This document shows, one piece after another, positions 7,772-18,849 of a DNA stretch of 34,553 nt (its first letter is position 1; each line of letters starts with the position of its first letter). The notes under the pieces are model-generated. The model had not been told where the DNA came from and made no database searches. It saw only the letters and a program-made list of their open reading frames with translations. Source of the DNA: Candidatus Zhuqueibacterota bacterium. Its GTDB lineage: Bacteria > Zhuqueibacterota > Zhuqueibacteria > Residuimicrobiales > Krinioviventaceae. The position numbers were made by a program, and so were the translations under genes. Location of the stretch: contig RQOI01000657.1 of NCBI GenBank assembly GCA_003854995.1, positions 1-34,553 on the forward strand, in the 5' to 3' direction.

Positions 7772-8866
7772 TCATTCAAAGCCCTTGTGCCGATCATTTT
7801 TCAGCTGCCGTATGCTCTTGGCGATCGACTTCCAGCGTTTTTTCGTGTTTTGCCGCGCCGACCAATTTTCCTTTCTGGCTCGATAGTCGAGTTCTTTCTG
7901 CAGCTTGAGATAGCTCTCATATCGCTCCGCTGGCAGTTCTTTCGCCGCAACCGCGCGCAGCACAGCGCAGCCAGGTTCGTTCACGTGCCGACAATCCTTG
8001 AAACGACAATCGACGGCAATTTGTTCAATATCTGCAAAAGATTTTGCCATGCCGTCTTCGCCGTCCCACAATTGGATGGATCGCATGCCCGGATTGTCGA
8101 TGAGAATGCCACCCGAGTCGAGCAGAACCATCTCCCGATGGGTCGTGATGTGCCGGCCTTTGTCTTTATACTCTCCAGTCGCAGAGACTTTGAATTTTTC
8201 CACCCCGATGATTTTATTGATGATCGTCGATTTCCCCACACCAGACGATCCAAGCAGGGCCACAGTCTTTCCGGCGCCCAAATAGCGCTGCAGGACGTCA
8301 AGCCCTTCATCCTTTGCCGCGCTCAGAACGTGAACGTCCACACCAATGGCCACCTGCTCAATTTGCGGCAAGATATCGTCAACATGATCGCAGAGATCGG
8401 ATTTGTTCAACAGCAGAACTGGTTTTGCCCCGCTGTCCCAAATGACTGTCAGATATCGTTCAATCCGTCTGAGATTCAACTCTTCGTTTAAGGCAGTGAC
8501 CAGAAAGATGGCATCCACATTTGCGACGAGCACCTGTTCATCGGCGATGGGCCGGCGCCCCTTGCGCGTCGTGGTATCGCGGGATATTTTTGTCTTGCGC
8601 GGCAACACGTGATGAATGACAGCCTTGTCTTCTTCGGCCTGCAGCTGCACCAATACCCAATCGCCGACAGCCGGAAAGTCGGCCAAAGATTCAGCCTGAT
8701 GTCTGAATTTCCCCAAGATGACAGCGGTATGCTCGCCGGTTTCGGTCAAGACGCGATACTGCTTCTTCTGTTGCCTGGAGACTCGCGCGCAGACCAGTCC
8801 AGAGTCACTGCATTCGCCCAACTGGGCTTGAAAATAGTCGTCCCATCCCAAATCTGTCAATGTCAC
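7772..8866 (-). CDS. rsgA: Ribosome small subunit-dependent GTPase A
   Basis: Circularly permuted GTPase: LLNKSDLCD before GSSGVGKSTIINKIIG; zinc motif CRFKDCRHVNEPGCAV. Confidence 0.95.
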   Translation of the reverse strand: MTLTDLGWDDYFQAQLGECSDSGLVCARVSRQQKKQYRVLTETGEHTAVILGKFRHQAESLADFPAVGDWVLVQLQAEEDKAVIHHVLPRKTKISRDTTTRKGRRPIADEQVLVANVDAIFLVTALNEELNLRRIERYLTVIWDSGAKPVLLLNKSDLCDHVDDILPQIEQVAIGVDVHVLSAAKDEGLDVLQRYLGAGKTVALLGSSGVGKSTIINKIIGVEKFKVSATGEYKDKGRHITTHREMVLLDSGGILIDNPGMRSIQLWDGEDGMAKSFADIEQIAVDCRFKDCRHVNEPGCAVLRAVAAKELPAERYESYLKLQKELDYRARKENWSARQNTKKRWKSIAKSIRQLKNDRHKGFE

Positions 8867-9663
8867 TGTTGTTCCTCTTTCTTGCGGGCAGCCGGTTCAT
8901 GTTTGACCCGATCATAGATTATTTTCAGCCCGTCGAGCGTCAGAAAAGAATCCAGCGTGTAGCTGTTGCGCAGCTGGTTGATGACGAGGCGGGCGAGTCC
9001 TCCGGTGGCAATGCATCTCGCTGTCTCTCCCAGCTCTTCGTTGATCCTCCTCGTCAAGCCATCGATCATCTCGACCGCGCCATACATGAGGCCGGATTGC
9101 ATGCTCGTCTCCGTGGTTTTGCCGATCACCTTTTCGGGAAAGGAGAGATAAACCCGCGGCAGTTTTGCGGCCTTTTGGTGCAGCACCATGGATGACATCT
9201 CGATGCCGGGCGCAATCATGCCGCCAAGATATTCACCGCGCGCGGAAACGACATCAAAAGAGGTCGCCGTGCCAAAATCGACAATGATCAACGGTCCGCC
9301 GTATTTGAAAAAGCCGCCGACAGCATTGCACAAACGATCTGCGCCGACAGACTGGGGAGTGTTATATTTGATCTCAATGCCCAGATCCAGCGTCCAATCG
9401 ACGGTCACGGGTTTGCACTTTAAGTACTTGTCCGACATCTTTTCAAAGGTGTGCGTGATGTCCGGCACCACCGAGGTGATCGCGACGCCGGTTACTTTCT
9501 CAATGTCGAATCCATTCGCGCCGACAATCGATTTCATCAAAATCCAGGTCTCATCTTCGGTTCTCTCAGCCGTGCTGGAGAGCCGCCAATGCGCCGACAG
9601 CTCCTTATCCACGAACAAGCCGGCAGCTATTTGGGTGTTGCCGATGTCAATTGCGAGTATCAT
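8863..9663 (-). CDS. coaX: Type III pantothenate kinase
   Basis: MILAIDIGNTQIAAGLF; PQSVGADRLCNAVGGF; IIVDFGTATSFDVV; YLGGMIAPG; overlaps the rsgA start. Confidence 0.95.
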   Translation of the reverse strand: MILAIDIGNTQIAAGLFVDKELSAHWRLSSTAERTEDETWILMKSIVGANGFDIEKVTGVAITSVVPDITHTFEKMSDKYLKCKPVTVDWTLDLGIEIKYNTPQSVGADRLCNAVGGFFKYGGPLIIVDFGTATSFDVVSARGEYLGGMIAPGIEMSSMVLHQKAAKLPRVYLSFPEKVIGKTTETSMQSGLMYGAVEMIDGLTRRINEELGETARCIATGGLARLVINQLRNSYTLDSFLTLDGLKIIYDRVKHEPAARKKEEQQ

Positions 9664-10444
9664 GATCTTCCCTCAAAGAAATGTGAGCGTAATCCCTCAC
9701 GACCAGTTGTTGACCTTTACTTTCTATAACAGCAAAGCCATAGTCGTCAATACCCCTGAAGATGCCGGCTGCCGCGCCATTTTTGCGCGCAATATTTACA
9801 GGCCGATGAATATGCGCGCAATAGTCCACCCATTTATCCCGCAGCGCGAGCCACCCGTCCTCTTTCTGTACGTCGCTGTACAGGCGATCTAAAAACTCGA
9901 GCACTTTATTGAAAACAGCCTTTAGACTATATTCTTTCCCGCTGACGCTCTTCATTGATCCGACAGAACAGCGCAGGTGCTGCGGAAAATCAGCCTCATC
10001 GTCGTTCACATTGAGGCCGATGCCCAGAATGACATCCACCCTTTGCGAGTATGAAATCGTCTCAACGAGGATGCCGGCAATTTTCCGCCCCTGCACGACG
10101 ATGTCATTTGGCCACTTTATCTGCGCAGCAATGTTCTCCGAGCGAAGGAAATCGACAATGGCGACCGCCGGGAAGAGATGGTACAGCGGGACAGTTCTGG
10201 CGCCGGTACGCGCTGAGAGGCGAATTGAAAACGTCAGCCCCTTTCCCCGGCAGGAGGTCCAGACATGCCCACCTCTACCCCTGCCGCAGGTTTGCTCAGC
10301 CGCGATGACGACTGTGCCGGCAGAAAGAGTCGACAGCTTTCGTTTCACGTAGTCATTCGTAGAATCCACCCGATTGAGCCGTATGATGTGGGCGCCGATC
10401 AGTCGTTCATTCATCTTTGTCTTTCCACAGGCGTCCACTTTCAA
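9647..10444 (-). CDS. birA: Biotin--[acetyl-CoA-carboxylase] ligase, no HTH domain; start may be the internal ATG near 10414
   Basis: NRVDSTNDYVKRKL; AAEQTCGRGRGGHVWTSCRGKGLTFSIRL; IKWPNDIVVQGRKIAGILVETI; VILGIGLNVN. Confidence 0.9.
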   Translation of the reverse strand: MKVDACGKTKMNERLIGAHIIRLNRVDSTNDYVKRKLSTLSAGTVVIAAEQTCGRGRGGHVWTSCRGKGLTFSIRLSARTGARTVPLYHLFPAVAIVDFLRSENIAAQIKWPNDIVVQGRKIAGILVETISYSQRVDVILGIGLNVNDDEADFPQHLRCSVGSMKSVSGKEYSLKAVFNKVLEFLDRLYSDVQKEDGWLALRDKWVDYCAHIHRPVNIARKNGAAAGIFRGIDDYGFAVIESKGQQLVVRDYAHISLREDHDTRN

Positions 10445-11333
10445 GGGGATGATACCGATGATGCACCTGTTTCAGAAAGTCCTGGTCCAGGTGCGTATAG
10501 ATTTGCGTGGTGATAATATCCGCATGTCCCAGCATTTCCTGAACAGCCCTCAAATCAGCGCCGCCCTCGATCAAGTGAGTGGCAAACGAATGTCGAATGG
10601 TGTGCGGACTGATGAACTTGCGAACACCGGCCTGCTGAGCATATTTTTTGAGATGGATCCACACACTCTGGCGGCTCAATTTTTTACCAAAGCGATTCAA
10701 AAACAGGATATCTCCGCCTAATCCCAATGCAGCCAGAGGGATTCGAGCTCCTTGCATATAGGTCCTGATCCAGCCGAGTGCGGTATCGGCAATGGGGACA
10801 AGTCGCTCCTTGTCGCCCTTGCCGGACACTCTGATGAACTCATCCTGCCAATAGATATCCCTGTTTTTTATATTGGTGAGCTCTGACACGCGAACACCTG
10901 TCGCATAGGCGGTTTCCAGCAGTGCGCGATCGCGCAGACCCGTGTCCGTCGCTGTATCCGGCTGCTCCAGCAGGCGCGCCATCTCTTCGACAGTGAGCAC
11001 TTCGGGCAGCTTCATCCACGGTTTCGGAACCACGATATTTTCAGTTGGATCCGCAGAGGTGACGTTTTCACCAATGAGAAAATGATGAAAGGCCCGGACA
11101 GCTGATAAATTTCGCGACACAGATGCGGCGCTCAGTGTCAGTTCATGCAGCATTTCCAAAAAGGCATAGACATCGCGATGGGAGAGTTGCGAAAAATCAT
11201 CGATGGCTCGCTCCTGCAGGAATATGATATAGCGCAGCAGATCTCTCTGATAGGCTTCGACCGTGTTGCGCGCAACTTGTCGCTCGACGCGCAGGTAATC
11301 GATGAACGATTTTAAATGATCGGCGAGGTTCAA
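10407..11333 (-). CDS. Tyrosine recombinase of the XerC/XerD type
   Basis: N-terminal SAM-like domain (LKSFIDYLRVERQVARNTVEAYQRDLLRYIIFL); catalytic ATGVRVSEL, HTIRHSFATHLIEGGADLRAVQEMLGHADIITTQIYTHL. Confidence 0.93.
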   Translation of the reverse strand: MNLADHLKSFIDYLRVERQVARNTVEAYQRDLLRYIIFLQERAIDDFSQLSHRDVYAFLEMLHELTLSAASVSRNLSAVRAFHHFLIGENVTSADPTENIVVPKPWMKLPEVLTVEEMARLLEQPDTATDTGLRDRALLETAYATGVRVSELTNIKNRDIYWQDEFIRVSGKGDKERLVPIADTALGWIRTYMQGARIPLAALGLGGDILFLNRFGKKLSRQSVWIHLKKYAQQAGVRKFISPHTIRHSFATHLIEGGADLRAVQEMLGHADIITTQIYTHLDQDFLKQVHHRYHPLESGRLWKDKDE

Positions 11334-11348
11334 CGTCAGACAGGTTGG

Positions 11349-11786
11349 TTATTTTTCCGGCAAAAGCTCTTCAGCCAAAGACAAAGCGACGCCCGACAGC
11401 ATAATTTCCGGCCCAAGGGTCGTGAAATCTCCCGATAAGATATCTCGATCGACGTTTGCATACAAGCTGCAGCCCGCTTCCCGCTCGACAATGAGGCCGG
11501 AAATTTTTCCGCCCGATTCTCCGATAAAGGTCACTTCGCCGAGCATGTCGCTCACGACATAGCCCGTACAAAAGTGCAGCTGCAGATGCGAGCACTGCGC
11601 GTAGACAGTGATCAAATTGCCGTCACGTGCGCCGATGGGGATGTCCGGGTAAATCTCCAGCGATAATCTATTGTTATTTTCGGGATTTGTCATCTCAAAT
11701 CGATAATTGTTGCCCTTGAACTTGGGCTTCACACCCAGCGTTTTGGCGATGATATCAATATCCTTTGCATCAAAAACTCGTTTCAT
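11349..11786 (-). CDS. Hypothetical protein, about 145 aa
   Basis: MKRVFDAKDIDIIAKTLGVKPKFKGNNYRFEMTNPENNNRLSLEIYPDIPIGARDGNLITVYAQCSHLQLHFCTGYVV...; 15 nt upstream of the recombinase gene, same strand. Confidence 0.72.
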   Translation of the reverse strand: MKRVFDAKDIDIIAKTLGVKPKFKGNNYRFEMTNPENNNRLSLEIYPDIPIGARDGNLITVYAQCSHLQLHFCTGYVVSDMLGEVTFIGESGGKISGLIVEREAGCSLYANVDRDILSGDFTTLGPEIMLSGVALSLAEELLPEK

Positions 11787-11861
11787 TTTCTGCCTGTTGA
11801 TTTTAGACGAGAACAGAGCCGCTTTGTCCAGCGTTACGTCACATTTATTTCAATTGTTTCA

Positions 11862-11988
11862 TCATCCGGCTCCTCGCACGATCTCGAGCTCGACAGAGGC
11901 GCCTTTCGCCAAGGTTCTGAAACCATCCATGTCGATTACCGACTGATTTTCAAAGTGACCTACCGGAGATATCGGCCTCTGCTGCCCT
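11862..11988 (-). pseudogene. Decayed cold-shock-domain (Csp) gene remnant
   Basis: Minus-strand frame ending at TGA 11864-11862: HFENQSVIDMDGFRTLAKGASVELEIVRGAG* resembles the Csp C-terminal half (VHYSAI..DGFRTL.EG..VEFEI..G). A frame change just upstream separates it from ICRGSRAAEADI. No Csp N-terminal KWFN..KGFGF segment found. Confidence 0.55.
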
Positions 11989-12010
11989 GCTCCCACGACA
12001 AATCGCGGCT

Positions 12011-12039
12011 AATATATTAACATGCGCGACATTTGTCAA
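12011..12039 (-). promoter_or_regulatory. Sigma70-type promoter, consensus -35
   Basis: Minus strand TTGACA - 17 nt (aatgtcgcgcatgttaa) - TATATT in a 278-nt intergenic region. Confidence 0.7.
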
Positions 12040-12064
12040 GCGCAAGTTTAATTTTCGCATACAC

Positions 12065-12739
12065 TCAGGCCATTTTCAGCAGAGAGGTCTCGGCCGCTTT
12101 TTTTATACGGTGAAAGGCTGCTGCAATATCCGGCTCGCCAAATATGGAACTGCCGGCCACCAGCACGGTCGCGCCAGCTCTGACGACGCGCGGAGCAGTG
12201 GTCTCGTCAATACCACCATCGACCTGAATTTCAAATCGCAGATCATTTTTTTTCTTATAGGCATCCAGGGCGGCAATTTTTTCCACCATATCAGGTATAA
12301 AGCGCTGTCCGCCAAATCCAGGCTCGACGGTCATGACCAGTACCAGTTCGACGCGAGACAAAACTGGTTCAATGAGAGAGAGTGGCGTCGCCGGATTGAG
12401 GGTGACTCCCGCCTTGAGGTCCAGGTCGTGTATCTTGTCGATCGTCGCCCATAGATGCGGGCACGCTTCCACATGCACGGTCAACTGATCGACGCCGGCT
12501 TGATGAAAAGCAGGGAGATGCAAGTCCGCATTTTCAATCATCAGATGCGCATCCAGCGGCAGATGTGTGATTTTGCGAATTCCCGAGATGACAAGTGGAC
12601 CAAACGTCAAGTTCGGCACATAATGACCATCCATGACGTCGAGATGAATCCAGTCCGCACCGGCCTCCTCGACAATCCTGATCTGCTCGGCGAGCTGCGC
12701 GAAATCAGCGCTCAGCACTGAGGGCGCCATTTTCACCAT
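12065..12739 (-). CDS. rpe: Ribulose-phosphate 3-epimerase
   Basis: MAPSVLSADFAQLAEQIRIVEEAGADWIHLDVMDGHYVPNLTFGPLV; LVMTVEPGFGGQRFI; QVDGGIDETTAPRVVRAGATVLVAGSSIF. Confidence 0.97.
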   Translation of the reverse strand: MVKMAPSVLSADFAQLAEQIRIVEEAGADWIHLDVMDGHYVPNLTFGPLVISGIRKITHLPLDAHLMIENADLHLPAFHQAGVDQLTVHVEACPHLWATIDKIHDLDLKAGVTLNPATPLSLIEPVLSRVELVLVMTVEPGFGGQRFIPDMVEKIAALDAYKKKNDLRFEIQVDGGIDETTAPRVVRAGATVLVAGSSIFGEPDIAAAFHRIKKAAETSLLKMA

Positions 12740-13482
12740 GACAACGCCTCCGCTTGCGGCGATTTGCTCAGGATGATATGAACGGAATCTCCTCTGGCTG
12801 CCCGTTCTCCTGCCTGCAGTGATTGGTGAATGACAAGACCGGGCGCCACGTTGGCCGATTCGAGAAAACTCACCCGCCCTTTTGTCAACAATGACCTTTT
12901 CAGCAATAACTCGGCCTTGTCTTGCGTCAAGCCATACAGATCGGGGACGAATAGCCCGCCCATCGTTTCTCCCTTGCTCACCGTCATATCGATGACGCTG
13001 CCAGCCATCACCTCGGTTTCAGGCGCAATGGACTGAGCAGTGACGACGCCATCCGGATAGTACGGATCAGATTCATACGCGATTCTGCCGACGATGAGCT
13101 GATTTTGCACGATGCTGAATTGAGCATCGCGCATATTTGTGCCGACAAGCTGCGGCACAGTGACCGGACGTTTGCCCTTTGAGGAGATGAGATAGACTCG
13201 TCGACCTTTCTTCACAAAGCTGTTCGCAACCGGATTCTGAAAAATCGTATAGCCGGCCGGAACAGCATCATCAAACCTGATCTCGCCGCGCATCGGCACG
13301 AGCTTGCTGTGCCGCAAAATCTTTTCCGCTGCGGCAAGACTGAGGTTTGTCACATCGGGCACTTGCACCCGTTGCCAGTGGCGGGTATACAGGGGCAAGA
13401 TGATAAAGTTCATCAGACAATACGCAGCCACAATAATCCCACAAATAAGGAGAATCACAGTGCGAGTTTTACTGTTCTTCAT
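12733..13482 (-). CDS. Stand-alone PASTA-domain protein (TM helix plus three PASTA repeats, no kinase domain)
   Basis: TM segment TVILLICGIIVAAYCLMNFIILPLY; repeats VPDVTNLSLAAAEKILRHSKL, VPQLVGTNMRDAQFSIVQNQL, VPDLYGLTQDKAELLLKRSLL. ATG at 13482 preferred over the track TTG. Confidence 0.88.
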   Translation of the reverse strand: MKNSKTRTVILLICGIIVAAYCLMNFIILPLYTRHWQRVQVPDVTNLSLAAAEKILRHSKLVPMRGEIRFDDAVPAGYTIFQNPVANSFVKKGRRVYLISSKGKRPVTVPQLVGTNMRDAQFSIVQNQLIVGRIAYESDPYYPDGVVTAQSIAPETEVMAGSVIDMTVSKGETMGGLFVPDLYGLTQDKAELLLKRSLLTKGRVSFLESANVAPGLVIHQSLQAGERAARGDSVHIILSKSPQAEALSW

Positions 13483-13493
13483 GCTTTTTGCTC

Positions 13494-14831
13494 TCAAAAT
13501 TTAATCATCTTTGCTGCAAAACTGCCATCCATGCGATTTTTGTGCGGCCAGGTTCGAATGAATCCCTGGTCTGTGATGAATTCATCTGCAATATTCGACG
13601 TATGTGCATTAACAATCTGGAACCGTCGATTATTGCCGACAAATTCATCGATGATCATCTCGTTCTCTTCCGGAAGGACGGTGCAGGTCGAATAGACGAG
13701 AACGCCACCCGGCTTGACAAGTTCGCTCGCGCGATTTATCAGCCTCCTCTGCAGGTCGGCGAGTTCGCGCACCTCCCGGGCACTCTTTTTCCAGCGCACA
13801 TCGGGTTTTTTCCGTATGGCGCCCAGGCCTGAACAGGGAGCGTCGAGCAGCACGACATCGGCCCGCTGCATGGGGAAGTGGCCAGCATCAGCGACGATCG
13901 CGTGCACAGATGAGAGATCGAGCCGTCTGGCCGTGCGATCGAGCAAGACAATGCGCTTTTTGTTCACATCGCCGCTGATGACGACACCCTGATCTCGCAT
14001 CAGCTCCGCCAGATGAGTCGATTTGCCGCCGGGCGCAGCGCAGAGGTCAACAACTATCTGTGCGGGCTGTGGATCGGCGAGCAGGCCAACCAGTCCCGCA
14101 CTGTCGTCCTGCACCGTCACCATCCCTTCAGCCATCAGTTGGGTGCGAAAATCATAGTCAATTGCACGGATTCGATAAAAACCAGGCACGGGTGACGCTT
14201 CATAGTCGACATTGTTGCTCGCCAGCAGATCGGCAAAATCATCAGCCGAGATCTTGCGCTGATTCAACCGCAGTGTCAAGTCTGGCGCCTGATTGTTCGC
14301 CCGGCAGTATTCCCGCGTCATGTCAAAACCAAAATGGTGCAACATGAGCTCGACAAGCCATTCGGGATGCGATTCTGCGACGGCCAGGTGCTCGATCGGC
14401 GACGTCTCAGCATCGGGGAAGGTGATGCCATCGGGCTTTCGCAGATAGGCTCGCAGGATGCCGTTGATGACGCCGGTCCAGCGATGCAGGTGCAGCGTGC
14501 GCGCGAGCTGGACGCATTCGTTCACGGCCGCGTACGATGGCACCTGCATGAACTCCAGTTGATAGAGCGCCTGCCACAAAAGCCAGCGGATGTTTTGTGG
14601 CAATTGATCCCTCTGCCCGGTGAAAAGGTGGTCGATCATCCAATCGAACCGCTTTTTCCAGCGGATGGCGCCGCGCACGACTTGCGTCACAAAAGCGCGC
14701 TCGCGCTCGGCAAACGAGTGGCGATCGAGCAGATGAGAAAGAACGAGATCCGTATAGCCCTTATCGCCTTCAATTCGCGAGATGGCCACATGCGCTATTG
14801 CACGAGGGGTCTGTCCTGTTTTCATCGCCAT
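13494..14831 (-). CDS. rsmB: 16S rRNA (cytosine(967)-C(5))-methyltransferase
   Basis: NusB-like N-terminus (DLVLSHLLDRHSFAERERAFVTQVVRGAIRWKKRFDWMI); VVDLCAAPGGKSTHLAELM; LLDAPCSGLGAIRKKPDVRWKKS; LVYSTCTVLPEENEMII. Confidence 0.94.
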   Translation of the reverse strand: MAMKTGQTPRAIAHVAISRIEGDKGYTDLVLSHLLDRHSFAERERAFVTQVVRGAIRWKKRFDWMIDHLFTGQRDQLPQNIRWLLWQALYQLEFMQVPSYAAVNECVQLARTLHLHRWTGVINGILRAYLRKPDGITFPDAETSPIEHLAVAESHPEWLVELMLHHFGFDMTREYCRANNQAPDLTLRLNQRKISADDFADLLASNNVDYEASPVPGFYRIRAIDYDFRTQLMAEGMVTVQDDSAGLVGLLADPQPAQIVVDLCAAPGGKSTHLAELMRDQGVVISGDVNKKRIVLLDRTARRLDLSSVHAIVADAGHFPMQRADVVLLDAPCSGLGAIRKKPDVRWKKSAREVRELADLQRRLINRASELVKPGGVLVYSTCTVLPEENEMIIDEFVGNNRRFQIVNAHTSNIADEFITDQGFIRTWPHKNRMDGSFAAKMIKF

Positions 14832-14834
14832 ACG

Positions 14835-15764
14835 CTAGTCAAACTTGTCACCGAGGGCGATATGAAAACCGCGGCTGAATTCGCCGGCGCTCATAGTCGC
14901 GCGTCCCTCGGGCTTGAGCTGCAGCAGCGACAGGACGCCATCGCCGGTCTGCACGTCGATGGGGCCATTCTTGCCTATGGCAATGATTTGCCCCGGCAGA
15001 GCGGCGGGCGCCATCACGCCACTCACACGACTGCGCATTATTTTGATCCGCTTGCCGCGAAACAGGGCATAGCAGCCGGGAGCAGGCGACAAGCCGCGGA
15101 TGAGGTTGTGGCACGCCGTCGCGCTTTTCGACCAGGAGAGCTGCTCCAGCTCTGCCGTGAGCTTGGGCGCCCTGGTCGAGTCGCCGCTCTGTCTCCTCGG
15201 CATCAATGTGCCGGCAGCAATGCCATCGATCGTCTCCAGCACCAGCTCAGCCCCCATGATCGACAGCGCATCATGCAGTTCGCCGGCCGTCATGTCATCC
15301 GTGAGCGGCAGCGAGCGCTGCAATAGTATTTCGCCCGTATCGACCTTCTCATCGATGTAAAAGGTCGTCACGCCGGATTCCTTCTCGCCATTGATCAGCG
15401 CCCAGTTGATAGGAGCAGCGCCCCTGTATTTTGGCAGCAGTGAGGCGTGCAAATTGAAGGTCCCTTTTGCCGGCAGACGAAACACAGCGGGCGGCAGGAT
15501 GCGAAAAGCGACGACGACAAATAAATCCGCATTCCACGACCGTAATTCGCTGATAAAGCCAGGATCCTGCAGCTGCTCAGGTTGCAGGATGGGCAGCGCA
15601 TAGTCCACGGCCAGGTTTTTGATCACCGGCGCGCCCATCTTTCTGCCGCGCCCCATCGGTCGGTCCGGCGCGGTCACCACGCCCGCGATCGTGTGCTCGC
15701 TCTGCTGAAGCGCTTTCAAACTGGGAACAGCGAAATCCGGCGTTCCCATGAAAACAATCTTCAT
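14835..15764 (-). CDS. fmt: Methionyl-tRNA formyltransferase
   Basis: MKIVFMGTPDFAVPSLKAL; NLHASLLPKYRGAAPINWALINGEKESGVTTFYIDEKVDTGEIL. Confidence 0.97.
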   Translation of the reverse strand: MKIVFMGTPDFAVPSLKALQQSEHTIAGVVTAPDRPMGRGRKMGAPVIKNLAVDYALPILQPEQLQDPGFISELRSWNADLFVVVAFRILPPAVFRLPAKGTFNLHASLLPKYRGAAPINWALINGEKESGVTTFYIDEKVDTGEILLQRSLPLTDDMTAGELHDALSIMGAELVLETIDGIAAGTLMPRRQSGDSTRAPKLTAELEQLSWSKSATACHNLIRGLSPAPGCYALFRGKRIKIMRSRVSGVMAPAALPGQIIAIGKNGPIDVQTGDGVLSLLQLKPEGRATMSAGEFSRGFHIALGDKFD

Positions 15765-16111
15765 CTGCTTTTCCCGGTCGGCATGCGCTCCTCGGCGGTC
15801 AGGTTCTGCGCGATGGAGCTCTTCAGGAGCTCGATTTTGACGTTCTTGTCGATCTCAAGGATGACGACCTTATCATTCTTAAAGCCTCTGACAACGCCAT
15901 AGAAGCCGCCGACGGTCAGGACGCGATCACCGGATTGAACTTGCTGAACCATCATCTGATGCTGCTTCTGCTTGCGCGCTTGCGGACGAAAGATCAAGAG
16001 CCACATGATCAAAAAGATGAGAATGAGCGGCATGAACATGGTCAGCGGATTACCACCCTGTCCACTCGTCCCTGATGGACCCATGGCAAAGACAGACAAT
16101 AAGAAATGCAT
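15761..16111 (-). CDS. yajC: Preprotein translocase subunit YajC
   Basis: PLILIFLIMWLLIFRPQARKQKQHQMMVQQVQSGDRVLTVGGFYGVVRG; adjacent to tgt as commonly seen. Confidence 0.95.
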   Translation of the reverse strand: MHFLLSVFAMGPSGTSGQGGNPLTMFMPLILIFLIMWLLIFRPQARKQKQHQMMVQQVQSGDRVLTVGGFYGVVRGFKNDKVVILEIDKNVKIELLKSSIAQNLTAEERMPTGKSR

Positions 16112-16135
16112 GTGCTTCCTCCTGTGATTGGTTGA

Positions 16136-18663
<2,528 letters not shown>

Positions 18664-18688
18664 TGCAAAATATTCACTATATTCACAT

Positions 18689-18713
18689 AAAAAAAGCCGC
18701 GAGAATCGGCGGC
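18689..18713 (-). terminator. Terminator-like hairpin about 26 nt upstream of the radA start codon
   Basis: Minus strand GCCGC-cgattctc-GCGGC followed by TTTTTTT. Confidence 0.6.
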
Positions 18714-18849
18714 AGCATTTCACTCTTCGCCCATCAATGGCGGATAAACTTACAAAAAATTTACACATAAATGCAAGCGATTTCGGACGTGCCTCTGCTT
18801 CTGACACGGCGCACGCATCCTCGCTTGCACGCACCATCGTGGAGTCTAT

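Noticed and set aside
10407-11333. Recombinase as a mobile-element integrase
   Set aside because: XerC/XerD-like length and N-terminal domain, embedded in a housekeeping operon with no att-like repeats, excisionase or phage genes nearby.
14334-15326. Plus-strand ORF of 330 aa
   Set aside because: Spans the antisense of both rsmB and fmt, so it cannot be a real gene by conservation logic.
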